Source of the DNA: Rhodoferax sediminis
Lineage (GTDB): Bacteria > Pseudomonadota > Gammaproteobacteria > Burkholderiales > Burkholderiaceae_C
Reading direction: 5' to 3'
NCBI RefSeq assembly: GCF_006970865.1
Contig: NZ_CP035503.1
Location: forward strand, 4,105,001 to 4,169,000
Length of the DNA stretch: 64,000 bases
How positions within the stretch are numbered: the first letter of the stretch is position 1; the number at the start of each line of letters is the position of its first letter. Of the stretch, positions 53,101-63,630 are shown in pieces. Under the pieces are notes generated by a model. It saw only the letters and a program-made list of their open reading frames with translations, was not told the DNA's origin and made no database searches. Made by a program: the position numbers and the translations under genes.

Positions 53101-53359
53101 CTCGGTAGCCTTTATCCTGGGCACCCTGCCGCTGGCGATCGCGAGCGGCGCGGGTTCGGCCGGCCAGCGCGCCATCGGCACGGCGGTGATCGGCGGGATG
53201 ATCACCGCGGTGTCGCTCGCGGTGCTGTTCGTGCCGGTCTTTTTCGTCGCGGTCAGGGGCCTGTTCAAGGGCAGCGAGCGCCAACGCAAGATGTACGCCC
53301 ACGAACAGTTGGGCACCAGCACACCCGCCGCGCCTGTACAGGAAGGCTCGCAGCCATGA
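50183..53359 (+). CDS. RND multidrug efflux pump, inner membrane (AcrB/MexB, HAE1 family)
   Basis: A 1058-residue proton-driven transporter. It starts MPQFFIDRPIFAWVIALFIL. The helix 4 proton-relay region GIVVDDAIVVVENVERIMSE has the conserved Asp pair, and the second half has FAKDAQARGKSAVEAAIEAA and LSAKNAILIIEF with the conserved Lys. Full length compared with AcrB (~1049). It overlaps the next gene by four bases. Confidence 0.97.
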   Translation: MPQFFIDRPIFAWVIALFILVIGGVAITQLPIAQYPPVAPPTIVISTAYPGASAQTLEDAVISVIEREMNGSPGLIYMESVSQADGTGSITLSFEAGTNPDLAQVDVQNRLSRATPRLPLAVTQQGVRVDKSRSNFLLFTILSSDDPRFDPIALGDYASRNVLPEIQRLPGVGQAQLFGTERAMRIWIDPAKLVGFNLSTTNVAQAIQAQNAQVSSGTIGDLPNVPGQSIFATVVVKGQLESAAQFGNIVLRANADGSAVRLKDVARIELGAQTYATSARLNGKPSTGIGVQLSPTGNALATAKAVRTRMEQLSRYFPPGVKYSIPYDSSRFVKISIIQVATTLLEAVVLVFLVLFLFLQNIRYTIIPTIVVPVSLLGTFGALLAMGFSINVLTMFGMVLVIGIVVDDAIVVVENVERIMSEEGLPPREATKKAMGQIYGAIIGVTVVLISVFVPLAFFGGAVGNIYRQFSAVMVSAIALSAFMALSLTPALCATLLKPVEAGHHLEKGGFFGWFNRGFKSTAKGYEGWVTRILRRAGRFMLVYVAIAAVAGLLFARLPTSFLPNEDQGYIIANVQLPPGATQGRTLQAMKQAEAFFLRQPEVQSMVSVLGFSFSGTGQNAGLAFVPLKDWSDRDGPQHSAQSLAGRAMGALMGVRDAFIFVLSPPPISELGNATGFTFRLQDRGGNGHAALVAARNQLLGMAAQSKILAGVRPDGLEDAPQLQLDVDRDKASALGVGFDAVNAALSTALGSAYVNDFPNAGRLQRVVVQADARERMQPDDLLRINALNSQGQAVPLSAFATTRWITGPMQTIRYNGYPTMRISGDAAPGHSTGQAMDEMEQLAAKLPPGFAFEWTGQSREERLAGSKAYLLYGFAILSVFLCLAALYESWSIPLSVILVVPLGVLGVVLGTLLRGYSNDVYFQVGLITIIGLSAKNAILIIEFAKDAQARGKSAVEAAIEAAHLRFRPIIMTSVAFILGTLPLAIASGAGSAGQRAIGTAVIGGMITAVSLAVLFVPVFFVAVRGLFKGSERQRKMYAHEQLGTSTPAAPVQEGSQP

Positions 53360-54792
53360 AACACCCGATCCTGACCCCTCTGGCCCTGACATTGGCGGCC
53401 ACGCTGCTCGGCGGCTGCTCCATGATCCCGGCCTACCACCGGCCTGCCGCCCCGGTGGCGACCACCTGGCCGGCCGAGCCCGGCGAACCGGCCGCGGCCG
53501 TGGGCACAACGGCCGCGACCGACGTGCCATGGCAGACGTTTTTCGCCGACCCCAGGCTGCGCCAGCTGATCGGGCTGGCACTGGCCAACAACCGCGACCT
53601 GCGCGTGGCGGTGCTGAACATCGAGCAGGCCCGTGCACAGTTCCAGATCAAGCGTGCGGACCAGTTCCCGACCGTCGGCCTCGCCGCGGCGCGCACCCCC
53701 GCGGCAGTCGGGGACGGCACCATCAACGTCTACAGCGCCGGCTTGGGGATTTCGAACTGGGAGCTCGATTTCTTCGGCCGGCTCGGCAGCCTGAAAGAGG
53801 CGGCGCGCTCGCAGTACCTCGCGACCGAGGAGGGCCGCAAAGCCGCCCAGATCAGTTTGATTGCCTCGGTGGCCAACGGCTACCTGAACCTGCTGGCCGA
53901 CGAAGAGCTACTGAAACTGACGCGCCAGACCCTGGCCACGCGCGAGGAGTCGCTGAAGCTGATGCGGCTGCGCTTCGAGCATGGCGCCGCATCCGAGCTC
54001 GATTCGCGCCAGGCCGAATCGCTGTTCGAGGGCGCGCAGGTGGCGCTGGCGCAGCAGCAGAGGCAGCGCGCGCAGGACGAAAACGCCCTGGTGCTGTTGC
54101 TGGGCCAGCCGCTGCCCGAGGGCTTCTTCAACCCCGCGGCGCCGCCGCAGCTCGCCGACGCGGCCCAGCTGACGGATCTGCCGGCGGGCCTGCCCTCGAG
54201 CGTGCTCATCAACCGCCCCGACGTGCGCCAGGCCGAGCAGCAGCTGATCGCGGCGAATGCCAATATCGGCGCGGCGCGGGCGGCCTTCTTCCCGCAGATC
54301 ACGCTGACCGCACAGGCTGGCTCGGCCAGCACCCAGCTGTCGGGGCTGTTCCAGTCGGGCACGTACGGCTGGACCCTGGCGTCGCAGCTGCTGCTGCCGA
54401 TTTTCGATGCCGGGCGCCGGCAAGCCGGACTCGAGTCGGCCAACGCAGGCCGTGCAATTGCGCTCGCGCAGTACGAAAAGGCCATCCAGAGCGCCTTCCG
54501 CGAGGTGGCCGACGCGCTGGCGGGCCGCGCCACGCTCGGCGAGCAACTGCGCGCGCAGCAGGCCCAGGCCCAGGCGGAGTCGGTGCGCTACCAGCTGTCC
54601 GACCTGCGCTACCGCAACGGTGTGGCCAGCTACCTGGACAACCTGGACGCGCAGCGCTCGCTGTTTGCGGCGCAGCAGGCCGTGGTGCAGACGCGCCTGC
54701 TGCAACTGCAAAACCAGGTTCTGCTGTACAAGGCGCTGGGCGGCGGCTGGACCGAGGCGGCGGGCGCCGACACGCGCGCAGCCAGCCCATGA
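53356..54792 (+). CDS. RND efflux outer membrane factor (OprM/NodT family)
   Basis: A 478-residue outer-membrane channel lipoprotein. The signal peptide MKHPILTPLALTLAATLLGG ends in a lipobox Cys (GGCSM). Two OEP repeats contain LIGLALANNRDLRVAVLNIE and LINRPDVRQAEQQLIAANAN with IGAARAAFFPQITL. It completes the tripartite pump and overlaps the transporter gene (ATGA). Confidence 0.95.
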   Translation: MKHPILTPLALTLAATLLGGCSMIPAYHRPAAPVATTWPAEPGEPAAAVGTTAATDVPWQTFFADPRLRQLIGLALANNRDLRVAVLNIEQARAQFQIKRADQFPTVGLAAARTPAAVGDGTINVYSAGLGISNWELDFFGRLGSLKEAARSQYLATEEGRKAAQISLIASVANGYLNLLADEELLKLTRQTLATREESLKLMRLRFEHGAASELDSRQAESLFEGAQVALAQQQRQRAQDENALVLLLGQPLPEGFFNPAAPPQLADAAQLTDLPAGLPSSVLINRPDVRQAEQQLIAANANIGAARAAFFPQITLTAQAGSASTQLSGLFQSGTYGWTLASQLLLPIFDAGRRQAGLESANAGRAIALAQYEKAIQSAFREVADALAGRATLGEQLRAQQAQAQAESVRYQLSDLRYRNGVASYLDNLDAQRSLFAAQQAVVQTRLLQLQNQVLLYKALGGGWTEAAGADTRAASP

Positions 54793-54818
54793 AGCGGCTT
54801 TGCCCAAAGGGCGGTCGG

Positions 54819-54824
54819 TATAAT
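54819..54824 (+). promoter_or_regulatory. Candidate -10 element of the cytochrome c gene
   Basis: TATAAT occurs 41 bases before the cytochrome ATG in an otherwise GC-rich gap. No strong -35 is seen (GGCTTT at 17-base spacing is weak). Confidence 0.45.
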
Positions 54825-54864
54825 CAAACGCTGATTTCACAGCCCCTGATCTTTTGAGGACGCC

Positions 54865-55725
54865 ATGAGCGACAACAGTCACGCCGACGACACGGTCCAC
54901 ACCGGCCCGATCAAGAACCCCAAGCAGCTCCTGATCACGGTGTTTTTCGCCTTCGTGGTTCCGATCTTCACCATCATCGGCATTGTTTACTACGTGACGT
55001 CGGCCAACATGCTGGCCGCCGGCACCGTGAACGCCGAAAAATCGGCGAACGAGCGTATCCAGAAGGTCGGCACGGTCGAGGTCCGCGATGCCAACCGCGT
55101 GCTTAAAACCGGCGAAGAAGTGTTCAAGGCGCAGTGCACCACCTGCCACACGGCCGGCGTGGCCGGTGCCCCCAAGTTTGGTGACGCCACCGCGTGGGCG
55201 CCGCGCATTGCCAAGGGCTACGACGCGCTGCTGAACTCGGCGCTGCACGGCAAGGGCGCCATGAGCCCGCAGGGCGGCGGTGACTTCGAAGACCTGGAAA
55301 TCGGCCGCGCCGTGGTGTACATGACGAGCGCCGCGGGTGGCCACTTCCCGGAACCCCAGGCTGCCCCGGCGGCGACGGCCGAGGCCGCGCCAGCCCAGGC
55401 GGCACCGGCTGCTGCAGCGCCAGCAGCTGCCCCGACACCTGCCGCCCCGGTGGCAGTGGCCGCTGCAGCACCGGCCGCGGCGGCCGCCAATGTGGGCGAG
55501 ACACGCTACAAGGAAACCTGTTTCGCCTGCCACGCCACGGGCGTGGCCGGTGCGCCCAAGTTTGGCGACAAGGCCGCCTGGGCGCCGCGCATTGCGACCG
55601 GCATGGACACGCTGGTGGCCACGGCCATCGCGGGCAAGGGCGCCATGCCGCCCAGGGGGGGCTCCAACGCGAGCGACGCGGAAATCAAGGCCACCGTGGC
55701 CTACATGGTCAACGCCGCCAAGTAA
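54865..55725 (+). CDS. Membrane-anchored di-domain cytochrome c (cytochrome c5 type)
   Basis: A 286-residue protein: one N-terminal membrane anchor (LLITVFFAFVVPIFTIIGIV), a first heme domain with CTTCH, a ~50-residue Ala/Pro linker (around 170-215), and a second heme domain with CFACH. The two domains are near repeats (both contain GVAGAPKFGD and AWAPRIA), so one arose by duplication. It likely carries electrons in the periplasm between the bc1 complex and oxidases. A strong terminator follows. Confidence 0.92.
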   Translation: MSDNSHADDTVHTGPIKNPKQLLITVFFAFVVPIFTIIGIVYYVTSANMLAAGTVNAEKSANERIQKVGTVEVRDANRVLKTGEEVFKAQCTTCHTAGVAGAPKFGDATAWAPRIAKGYDALLNSALHGKGAMSPQGGGDFEDLEIGRAVVYMTSAAGGHFPEPQAAPAATAEAAPAQAAPAAAAPAAAPTPAAPVAVAAAAPAAAAANVGETRYKETCFACHATGVAGAPKFGDKAAWAPRIATGMDTLVATAIAGKGAMPPRGGSNASDAEIKATVAYMVNAAK

Positions 55726-55747
55726 GCCGCGCGCCGCACCGCCTGAC

Positions 55748-55774
55748 AAAGCCGGTCTTCGACCGGCTTTTCTT
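55748..55774 (+). terminator. Rho-independent terminator after the cytochrome c gene
   Basis: AAAGCCGGTC and GACCGGCTTT form a 10-bp stem with a TTC loop followed by TTCTT. It is 23 bases after the cytochrome stop. Confidence 0.85.
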
Positions 55775-55833
55775 ATGGTCAAATGGACCAGAAACCCATA
55801 TCCATCAATGACAGTTAGCTATTATTTTTATAG

Positions 55834-56376
55834 TTAACCGGATTTTTGGCGGGCCGCGGGGCTGCACACATAGCCAAAGCGCCCCGGCAGCTCGTGCGCT
55901 GCCATCTCCTGCGGCACCCACAAGCCCTGCTCCACCGCATCGGCCGCCAGCCCCATGTCGAGTGTATGCACCAGACCAAAGCCGAGGTCGGCTTCGAGGT
56001 ACAGGTGGCCCTGCTCGTCGAGCACGCAGCGCTGCATGCGGGCCGCACGGCCGGTGTGCGCGGCGATGGAGAAGTCGGCATTCACGCGCCAGATCAGCGG
56101 CGTCGCCTCCAGCTCCACGTACACGCGCTGCGGGCCATTCTGGAAGAACCACTGGCCGTGCGCATCGGCCTCGTAGTTGCGGTCGATGAATTCGAGCAGT
56201 TTTTCGTGCCGGAGCACGGAGCCTCTGGAGGCCGGCGTGCCGCCCGCAAACGGCCCGGCCGCCTGGACGCGATCGTCGCGCATGTACCACTGGCCGCGCG
56301 CGTCCAGCCCGAGCCAGCCATAGCAGCTGGGAACATTGGGCCACTTGGCCAGCGCTTGTTTGACGATGTCATCCAT
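55834..56376 (-). CDS. Conserved hypothetical protein (DUF2946/DUF2944-like)
   Basis: A 180-residue soluble protein starting MDDIVKQALAKWPNVPSCYG and containing WLGLDARGQWYMRDDRVQAA and YLEADLGFGLVHTLDMGLAA. The style matches a beta-proteobacterial family of similar length; the DUF name is from memory and should be checked. It lies 22 bases downstream of the YheT-like hydrolase gene and is probably cotranscribed. Function unknown. Confidence 0.8.
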   Translation of the reverse strand: MDDIVKQALAKWPNVPSCYGWLGLDARGQWYMRDDRVQAAGPFAGGTPASRGSVLRHEKLLEFIDRNYEADAHGQWFFQNGPQRVYVELEATPLIWRVNADFSIAAHTGRAARMQRCVLDEQGHLYLEADLGFGLVHTLDMGLAADAVEQGLWVPQEMAAHELPGRFGYVCSPAARQKSG

Positions 56377-56398
56377 GGTGCTTCACCAACTGACCATA

Positions 56399-57385
56399 TC
56401 ACTGGCCGAGCCGTGACGCCAGCCAGCCCCCGACGACTTGCGGGATGGTGTGCACATGGCCCGGCGGCAGGCGCCCCGCGGCAAAGCCCACATGGCCGCC
56501 CTGCGCGGGCTGCCACAGGGTGACGGGCTCAAAGACCTCCTGCGCGCGCGGCAGCGAGCCGATCGGCACAAACGGATCGTTGCGGGCGTTGACGATCAGC
56601 GCGGGAATGCGGATCTTGCGCAAATGCGGCTTGGCCGAGGCGCGGGCCCAGTAGTCGTCGGTATTGCGATAGCCGTGCAGCGGCGCCGTGAAGACATTGT
56701 CGAAGTCATACAGGTCGCGCGCCGCCAGCAGGTGCTCGCGGCTGAACAGGCCTGGATGCTGCGCCAGCTTCTTCAACGCCTTCGGCACCATGGTGCGTAA
56801 AAACATGCGCGTGTAGACCTGCCGGTTGAAGCCGCGTCCGATGGCGCGGCCGCTCGCCGCGAGATCCAGCGGCGCGCTGACTGCGGCCACCGCGGCGACC
56901 ACGCTGGCCGCCTGCGCGCCCATTTCCTCGGCCCAGCGCAGCAGCACATTGCCGCCGAGCGAGACCCCCGCCGCCATGATGGCGCCGCCGCCGGCCTGCT
57001 GGCACGCATGCAGGCGCCGCAGGATCCAGTCAATCTCCTCGAAGTCGCCCGAGTGGTAGGCGCGCGGCGCCAGGTTGATCTCGCCGCTGCAGCCGCGAAA
57101 ATGCGGCGCCGCAAAGGCAAACCCACTGCTGCGCGCAAAGTCGGCGAACGCTTCGGCGTAGTGGCTGCGCGACGAACCCTCCAAGCCATGGAACAGGACC
57201 AGCAGGGGCCGGCTGGCGGGGCCCGGCCACGCGCCAAAATCGATATCGATGAAGTCGCCGTCCGGCGTTGGCCAGCGCTCACGCCGATAAGGCACCCGCG
57301 CGCCCACCACCCGGCGCGCATACAGGGCCGGCCAGATGGTTTGCAGGTTGCCGCCGGGCAGCCACAGGGGCGCTACATAATTCAT
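56399..57385 (-). CDS. YheT-family alpha/beta hydrolase
   Basis: A 328-residue hydrolase. WLPGGNLQTIWPAL is the YheT signature, LVLFHGLEGSSRSHY the oxyanion-hole region and GVSLGGN the nucleophile elbow. The charge-relay Asp (RNDPFVP) and His (GGHVGF) are visible. Substrate unknown; probably an ester. Confidence 0.9.
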   Translation of the reverse strand: MNYVAPLWLPGGNLQTIWPALYARRVVGARVPYRRERWPTPDGDFIDIDFGAWPGPASRPLLVLFHGLEGSSRSHYAEAFADFARSSGFAFAAPHFRGCSGEINLAPRAYHSGDFEEIDWILRRLHACQQAGGGAIMAAGVSLGGNVLLRWAEEMGAQAASVVAAVAAVSAPLDLAASGRAIGRGFNRQVYTRMFLRTMVPKALKKLAQHPGLFSREHLLAARDLYDFDNVFTAPLHGYRNTDDYWARASAKPHLRKIRIPALIVNARNDPFVPIGSLPRAQEVFEPVTLWQPAQGGHVGFAAGRLPPGHVHTIPQVVGGWLASRLGQ

Positions 57386-57450
57386 AGCTAGACAAGTTTA
57401 TTCAACAAAGGCCACAAGCGTTATTTGTGACGAAAACGAGCGCAAAACAT

Positions 57451-57900
57451 TCAATGCAGGACCGGCGGCGTCGGGCTTTCTTCGAGCATCTCGTGCGGCG
57501 TGCCGGGGCTCGCATGGTGCGCCACCAGGCGCCAGCCCTGGGCGAAGCGCTGGTACACGTTGGTGGCGATGACGTGCGCCTCGCCCGGGCCTTCGGGCGT
57601 CATCACCTCGATGCGCTCGACCAGGCTGTGCACGGCGCTGGCGAGCGACTCGACGCGGCGCACCCGCTCGGGCCGGGCGCGAATGCTGCCGTTGGCAAAG
57701 ATGGCGTCGAAACTGGCGCGGATCGCGGCGCCGCCGATCAGGCGCGGGCCGCCCGGATGGACGCAGACAATCTCGTCCTCATCGGCCCAGCAGGCCATGA
57801 GCTTGTCGATGTCTGCGGTTTGCAGCGCCTCGTAGAACGCGGCCTCGATGTCGTCGGCCGAGCCGGCGATGGAGGCGGCCTGAAGTCTGGCTTTGGGCAT
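57451..57900 (-). CDS. NTF2-like (SnoaL/DUF4440-type) protein
   Basis: A 149-residue protein with the NTF2 cone fold pattern: FYEALQTADIDKLMACWADE, CVHPGGPRLIGGAAIRASFD and ATNVYQRFAQGWRLVAHHAS. Family members are enzymes or binding proteins of diverse roles. It is divergent from lemA. Confidence 0.87.
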   Translation of the reverse strand: MPKARLQAASIAGSADDIEAAFYEALQTADIDKLMACWADEDEIVCVHPGGPRLIGGAAIRASFDAIFANGSIRARPERVRRVESLASAVHSLVERIEVMTPEGPGEAHVIATNVYQRFAQGWRLVAHHASPGTPHEMLEESPTPPVLH

Positions 57901-58015
57901 GGTGGGGTTACCTGATCATGGCGGCGCCGGGTTTGCCGTTGAATACGGTGTGGGGCACCCCATCTATGCTAACGTCTTGTGCCTCCCGCAACCGCATAGC
58001 CAAAAAAAGGAACGT

Positions 58016-58612
58016 ATGAAACGCTGGCTTCTCATCCTCATGACCGCCCTGACGGTCAGCGGCCTCACCGGCTGCGGCTACAACGATTTTCAACGGCTCG
58101 ACGAACAATCCAAATCCGCCTGGAGCGAGGTGCTGAACCAGTACCAGCGGCGCGCCGATCTGGTGCCCAACATTGTGGCCACGGTCAAGGGCGAGACCCA
58201 GTTCGAGCAGGATACGCTGACCAAGGTGATCGAGGCGCGCGCCAAGGCGACCTCGATCCAGGTCACGCCCGAGACCCTGAACGACCCGGCCGCCTTCGCC
58301 AAGTTCCAGGCCGCGCAGGGCGAGCTGGGCAGCGCGCTGAGCCGGCTCATGGTGACGGTGGAGAAATACCCCGACCTGAAGGCCAACAAGGGCTTCTCGG
58401 ACCTGCGGGTGCAACTGGAGGGCACCGAGAACCGCATCACCGTGGCGCGCAACCGCTACATCCAGAGCGTGCAGGAGTACAACGTGCTGGTGCGCAGCTT
58501 TCCCACGAACCTGACGGCGATGGCCTTCCATTACCAGCCCAAACCCAACTTCACGGTGCAGAACGAAGCGCAGATCTCGACGCCGCCGGTTGTGGATTTT
58601 GGAAAAAAATAA
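58016..58612 (+). CDS. lemA: LemA-family lipoprotein
   Basis: A 198-residue protein from ATG 58016 with AAAGG upstream; the longer frame from 57893 is not supported. The signal peptide MKRWLLILMTALTVSGLTGC ends with a lipobox Cys. The helical body has ELNEQSK-like DEQSKSAWSEVLNQYQRRAD and the family segments LVPNIVATVKG and YNVLVRSFPTNL. Usually found with TPM-domain genes, as here; role unclear. Confidence 0.93.
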   Translation: MKRWLLILMTALTVSGLTGCGYNDFQRLDEQSKSAWSEVLNQYQRRADLVPNIVATVKGETQFEQDTLTKVIEARAKATSIQVTPETLNDPAAFAKFQAAQGELGSALSRLMVTVEKYPDLKANKGFSDLRVQLEGTENRITVARNRYIQSVQEYNVLVRSFPTNLTAMAFHYQPKPNFTVQNEAQISTPPVVDFGKK

Positions 58613-58621
58613 GAGCCAAAA

Positions 58622-59527
58622 GTGCCTTTAGCCCGCATCTGGTATTCACTTGTAGCTCTATTTTTCGTAGCGCTCGGGGTGTCGGGCGCGCCGCTGTATG
58701 CCCAGTCGCTGCAGGCCGTGCCGGCGCTCACGGCGCATGTGATCGACACCACCGGCACGCTGGACGCGGGGCAAAAGCAGGCCCTGGAGGCCAAGCTCGC
58801 CGCACTCGAGCAGACCAAAGGCTCGCAGGTCGTGGTGTTGATGGTGGGCACGACCCAGCCCGAAGACATCGCCAGCTACGCGAACCGCGTCGGCAACACC
58901 TGGAAGATCGGCCGCAAGGGCGTGGGTGACGGCCTGCTGCTGATCGTCGCCAAGGACGACCGGCGGGTGCGCATCGAAGTGGCCAAGACGCTGGAAGGCG
59001 CGATTCCCGACCTGGCCGCGAGCCAAATCATCGAGCAGGCCATCACGCCCGCGTTCCGCCAGGGCGACTACGCGGGCGGACTGAATGCGGGCACCGACCA
59101 GATCATCGCGCTCATCAACGGCGAGCCGCTGCCGGCGCCCGCGCCGCGCCGCGCGGCGGGCGCCGGCCCGGGCGGATTCCATTGGACAGACCTGGCCATC
59201 TTCCTGTTTTTTGCGGTGCCGATCGCCGGTTCGGTGGCGCGCAGCGTGTTCGGCCGCAAGCTCGGCGCGCTGCTCACCGGCGCCGGCGTGGGCGTGCTGG
59301 CGCTGCTCGCCACCTCCAGCCTGCTCATCGCGGGCATCGCCGCCTTCGTGGCGCTGCTGTTTGTGTTGGTGGCGGGCTTGGCGCCCGGCCTGACGGGTGG
59401 ACGGGGCGGCTTCGGGGGCTTTGGTGGCGGTGGATTCGGCGGCGGCGGGGGCGGGGGCGGGGGCGGCGGCTTTAGCTCGGGCGGCGGGGGCGACTTCGGC
59501 GGCGGCGGCGCCAGCGGCAGGTGGTAA
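58622..59527 (+). CDS. TPM-domain membrane protein with glycine-rich tail
   Basis: A 301-residue protein starting at GTG 58622. Signal peptide, then TPM domain (VIDTTGTLDAGQKQALEAKL to EGAIPDLAASQIIEQAITPA), two membrane helices, and a tail rich in Gly/Phe ending GGASGRW. TPM proteins work with LemA-type proteins and may help photosystem or membrane protein repair in other organisms; the bacterial role is uncertain. Confidence 0.9.
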   Translation: MPLARIWYSLVALFFVALGVSGAPLYAQSLQAVPALTAHVIDTTGTLDAGQKQALEAKLAALEQTKGSQVVVLMVGTTQPEDIASYANRVGNTWKIGRKGVGDGLLLIVAKDDRRVRIEVAKTLEGAIPDLAASQIIEQAITPAFRQGDYAGGLNAGTDQIIALINGEPLPAPAPRRAAGAGPGGFHWTDLAIFLFFAVPIAGSVARSVFGRKLGALLTGAGVGVLALLATSSLLIAGIAAFVALLFVLVAGLAPGLTGGRGGFGGFGGGGFGGGGGGGGGGGFSSGGGGDFGGGGASGRW

Positions 59528-59553
59528 CCACAGGAAAGCACAGGAAGAACGCG

Positions 59554-60078
59554 ATGCCGGGCAGGTTCCAAAGAATCCTCAAACACCTGTGGTTCGACGA
59601 GTCGCACGCGCGCCGCGCGATCCCGCCCGCCATGGCGCAGCGGCTGAGACAACGCGTGGCCGCCAGCGAGCAGCATCACAGCGGCCAGATCCGCATTTGC
59701 GTGGAGGCCAGCCTGCCGCTGCACGCGCTGTGGCGCGACAACACGTCAATATCCCATCTCACGCACGCACGCGCCGTTGCGCTGTTTGGCGAGCTGCGAG
59801 TGTGGGACACCGAGGCCAACAACGGCGTGCTGATCTATCTGCTGCTGGCCGAGCACGCGATTGAACTGGTGGCGGACCGCGGCCTGAATCGGCATGTGCC
59901 CGCCGCTGAATGGCAGGCCGTGACCCAGCGCATGGGCGGCGCCTTTCGCGAAGGCCGTTTTGAGGATGGCCTGACGCAGGCGCTGGAGGAAGTGTCGGCC
60001 CTGCTGGTGCAGTATTTTCCGCTGGCGCCGGGGCAGGCTCGCCACAACGAGTTGCCGGACGTGCCCATCGTGCGCTAG
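59554..60078 (+). CDS. TPM-domain protein (second, soluble)
   Basis: A 174-residue protein from ATG 59554 with CAGGAAG upstream; a GTG at 59521 overlapping the previous gene is less likely. HSGQIRICVEASLPLHALWR and NGVLIYLLLAEHAIELVADR, then FEDGLTQALEEVS, match the TPM_phosphatase core. No membrane segment. Third gene of the lemA-TPM operon. Confidence 0.87.
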   Translation: MPGRFQRILKHLWFDESHARRAIPPAMAQRLRQRVAASEQHHSGQIRICVEASLPLHALWRDNTSISHLTHARAVALFGELRVWDTEANNGVLIYLLLAEHAIELVADRGLNRHVPAAEWQAVTQRMGGAFREGRFEDGLTQALEEVSALLVQYFPLAPGQARHNELPDVPIVR

Positions 60079-60104
60079 CGTCGCGAAGACGGCGGGGCAA
60101 CGCC

Positions 60105-60683
60105 TCAGGCCTTGGGCGCCTCGCCTTCGAGCAGCCGCAGATTCACCGAATGGGTTGCGTCCAGTTCCTGCTGCAGCGCGCGACTCAGCTGGGCAAAGGT
60201 CCGCAGCTTGCGATTGGCCTGGCGCAGCCGGTCCGACAGGCGCTTGGAGATGGTCAGCAGCAGGCGCGCGGCCACGTCGGGACACTCCTCGATCAACTGC
60301 AGCAGGGCGTCGCGCGTGAGCACCGCGACGGCCAGGTCCGTCGCTGCCGTGCAGGTGGCCGAGCGCGGCGAGCCGTCGAGCAGCCCCATTTCACCAATCA
60401 GGCCACCGGGCCCCATGATGGACACCACCATGGTCTCGCGCGGGGAAGACACCTCGTACTCGACCGTGACCTCCCCTTCGAGGATCAGCATCATGTCGTC
60501 GACATCGGTCGCCTCGCCTTCCTGAATGAAGACCGTGCCCGCCTTGACGCGTTTCGGATGCATGAAGCCGACCACCTCGCGCGCGTCGGCCAGGCTCAAC
60601 TCCACCAGGCCGGTCGGCGTCACCAGAAGACTGGCAGCGTTCTCCCGCGCCTCACCGCCGCTCCCGGATTTGTCAAACTCCAT
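60105..60683 (-). CDS. Cyclic-nucleotide-binding-domain protein
   Basis: A 192-residue protein with one cNMP-binding domain (VKAGTVFIQEGEATDVDDMM, LIGEMGLLDGSPRSATCTA) and a C-terminal coiled region, but no helix-turn-helix. The phosphate-binding GE...RS pattern (GEMGLLDGSPRSA) is present. It may be a regulatory subunit rather than a transcription factor. Confidence 0.87.
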   Translation of the reverse strand: MEFDKSGSGGEARENAASLLVTPTGLVELSLADAREVVGFMHPKRVKAGTVFIQEGEATDVDDMMLILEGEVTVEYEVSSPRETMVVSIMGPGGLIGEMGLLDGSPRSATCTAATDLAVAVLTRDALLQLIEECPDVAARLLLTISKRLSDRLRQANRKLRTFAQLSRALQQELDATHSVNLRLLEGEAPKA

Positions 60684-60752
60684 GCGTTGAATTGTAGTGG
60701 TGGGCAGATGCGCGCCCGAGCCTGCGGGGAGCTTGCCGGCACCCCCATGACA

Positions 60753-60783
60753 AAGGCCCCGGTCGACGGGCGACCGGGGCCTT
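60753..60783. terminator. Hairpin terminator after atpC (bidirectional stem)
   Basis: AAGGCCCCGGTCG and CGACCGGGGCCTT form a perfect 13-bp stem with a 5-base loop. It lies 40 bases after the atpC stop on the minus strand and ends the atp operon. Confidence 0.85.
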
Positions 60784-60822
60784 GCTTCAAACGCGCGAGG
60801 ACAGTGGATGCCGCCCCGAACG

Positions 60823-61239
60823 CTATTTTTTCTGCCGGTATTTGCGCAGCGCCGCGATCTCGGCCGCGATGATGTACAGCTCGGACTGGGCCTTGGCGAT
60901 GTCGATGTCGTTCTTGGCGTTTTTCAGGGCTTCCTCGGCCGCCAGTCTGGCCTCGTTGGCCTTGTGATCGTCCAGATCCTTGCCCCGGATCGCGGTATCG
61001 GACAGTACCGTCACGCAGTCGGGCTGCACTTCCAGAATGCCGCCGGCGACGAAGACAAACTCTTCGCTGCCATCGGCCTTCTCGATGCGCACCGAGCCGG
61101 GCTTGATGCGCGTGATCAGCGGCGTGTGGCGCGGGTAGATGCCCAGCTCGCCCGCCTCGCCGGGCAGCGCCACGAACCGGGCCTCACCCGAGAAGATGGA
61201 CTCTTCGGCGCTGACAACGTCAACGTGGATGGTGCTCAT
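60823..61239 (-). CDS. atpC: ATP synthase epsilon subunit
   Basis: A 138-residue epsilon subunit of F1. ATG 61239 ([20 protein letters not shown]) has GAGGTG upstream. The N-terminal beta barrel ([20 protein letters not shown]) and C-terminal helical hairpin are both present. It couples rotation and inhibits reverse hydrolysis. Confidence 0.97.
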   Translation of the reverse strand: MSTIHVDVVSAEESIFSGEARFVALPGEAGELGIYPRHTPLITRIKPGSVRIEKADGSEEFVFVAGGILEVQPDCVTVLSDTAIRGKDLDDHKANEARLAAEEALKNAKNDIDIAKAQSELYIIAAEIAALRKYRQKK

Positions 61240-61251
61240 GTGGCTCACCTC

Positions 61252-63575
<2,324 letters not shown>

Positions 63576-63630
63576 ATATGCCCCTTTTGCCTATAAAACT
63601 CTGACGTGACGTTGCGGTCGGTAGAGTGGT

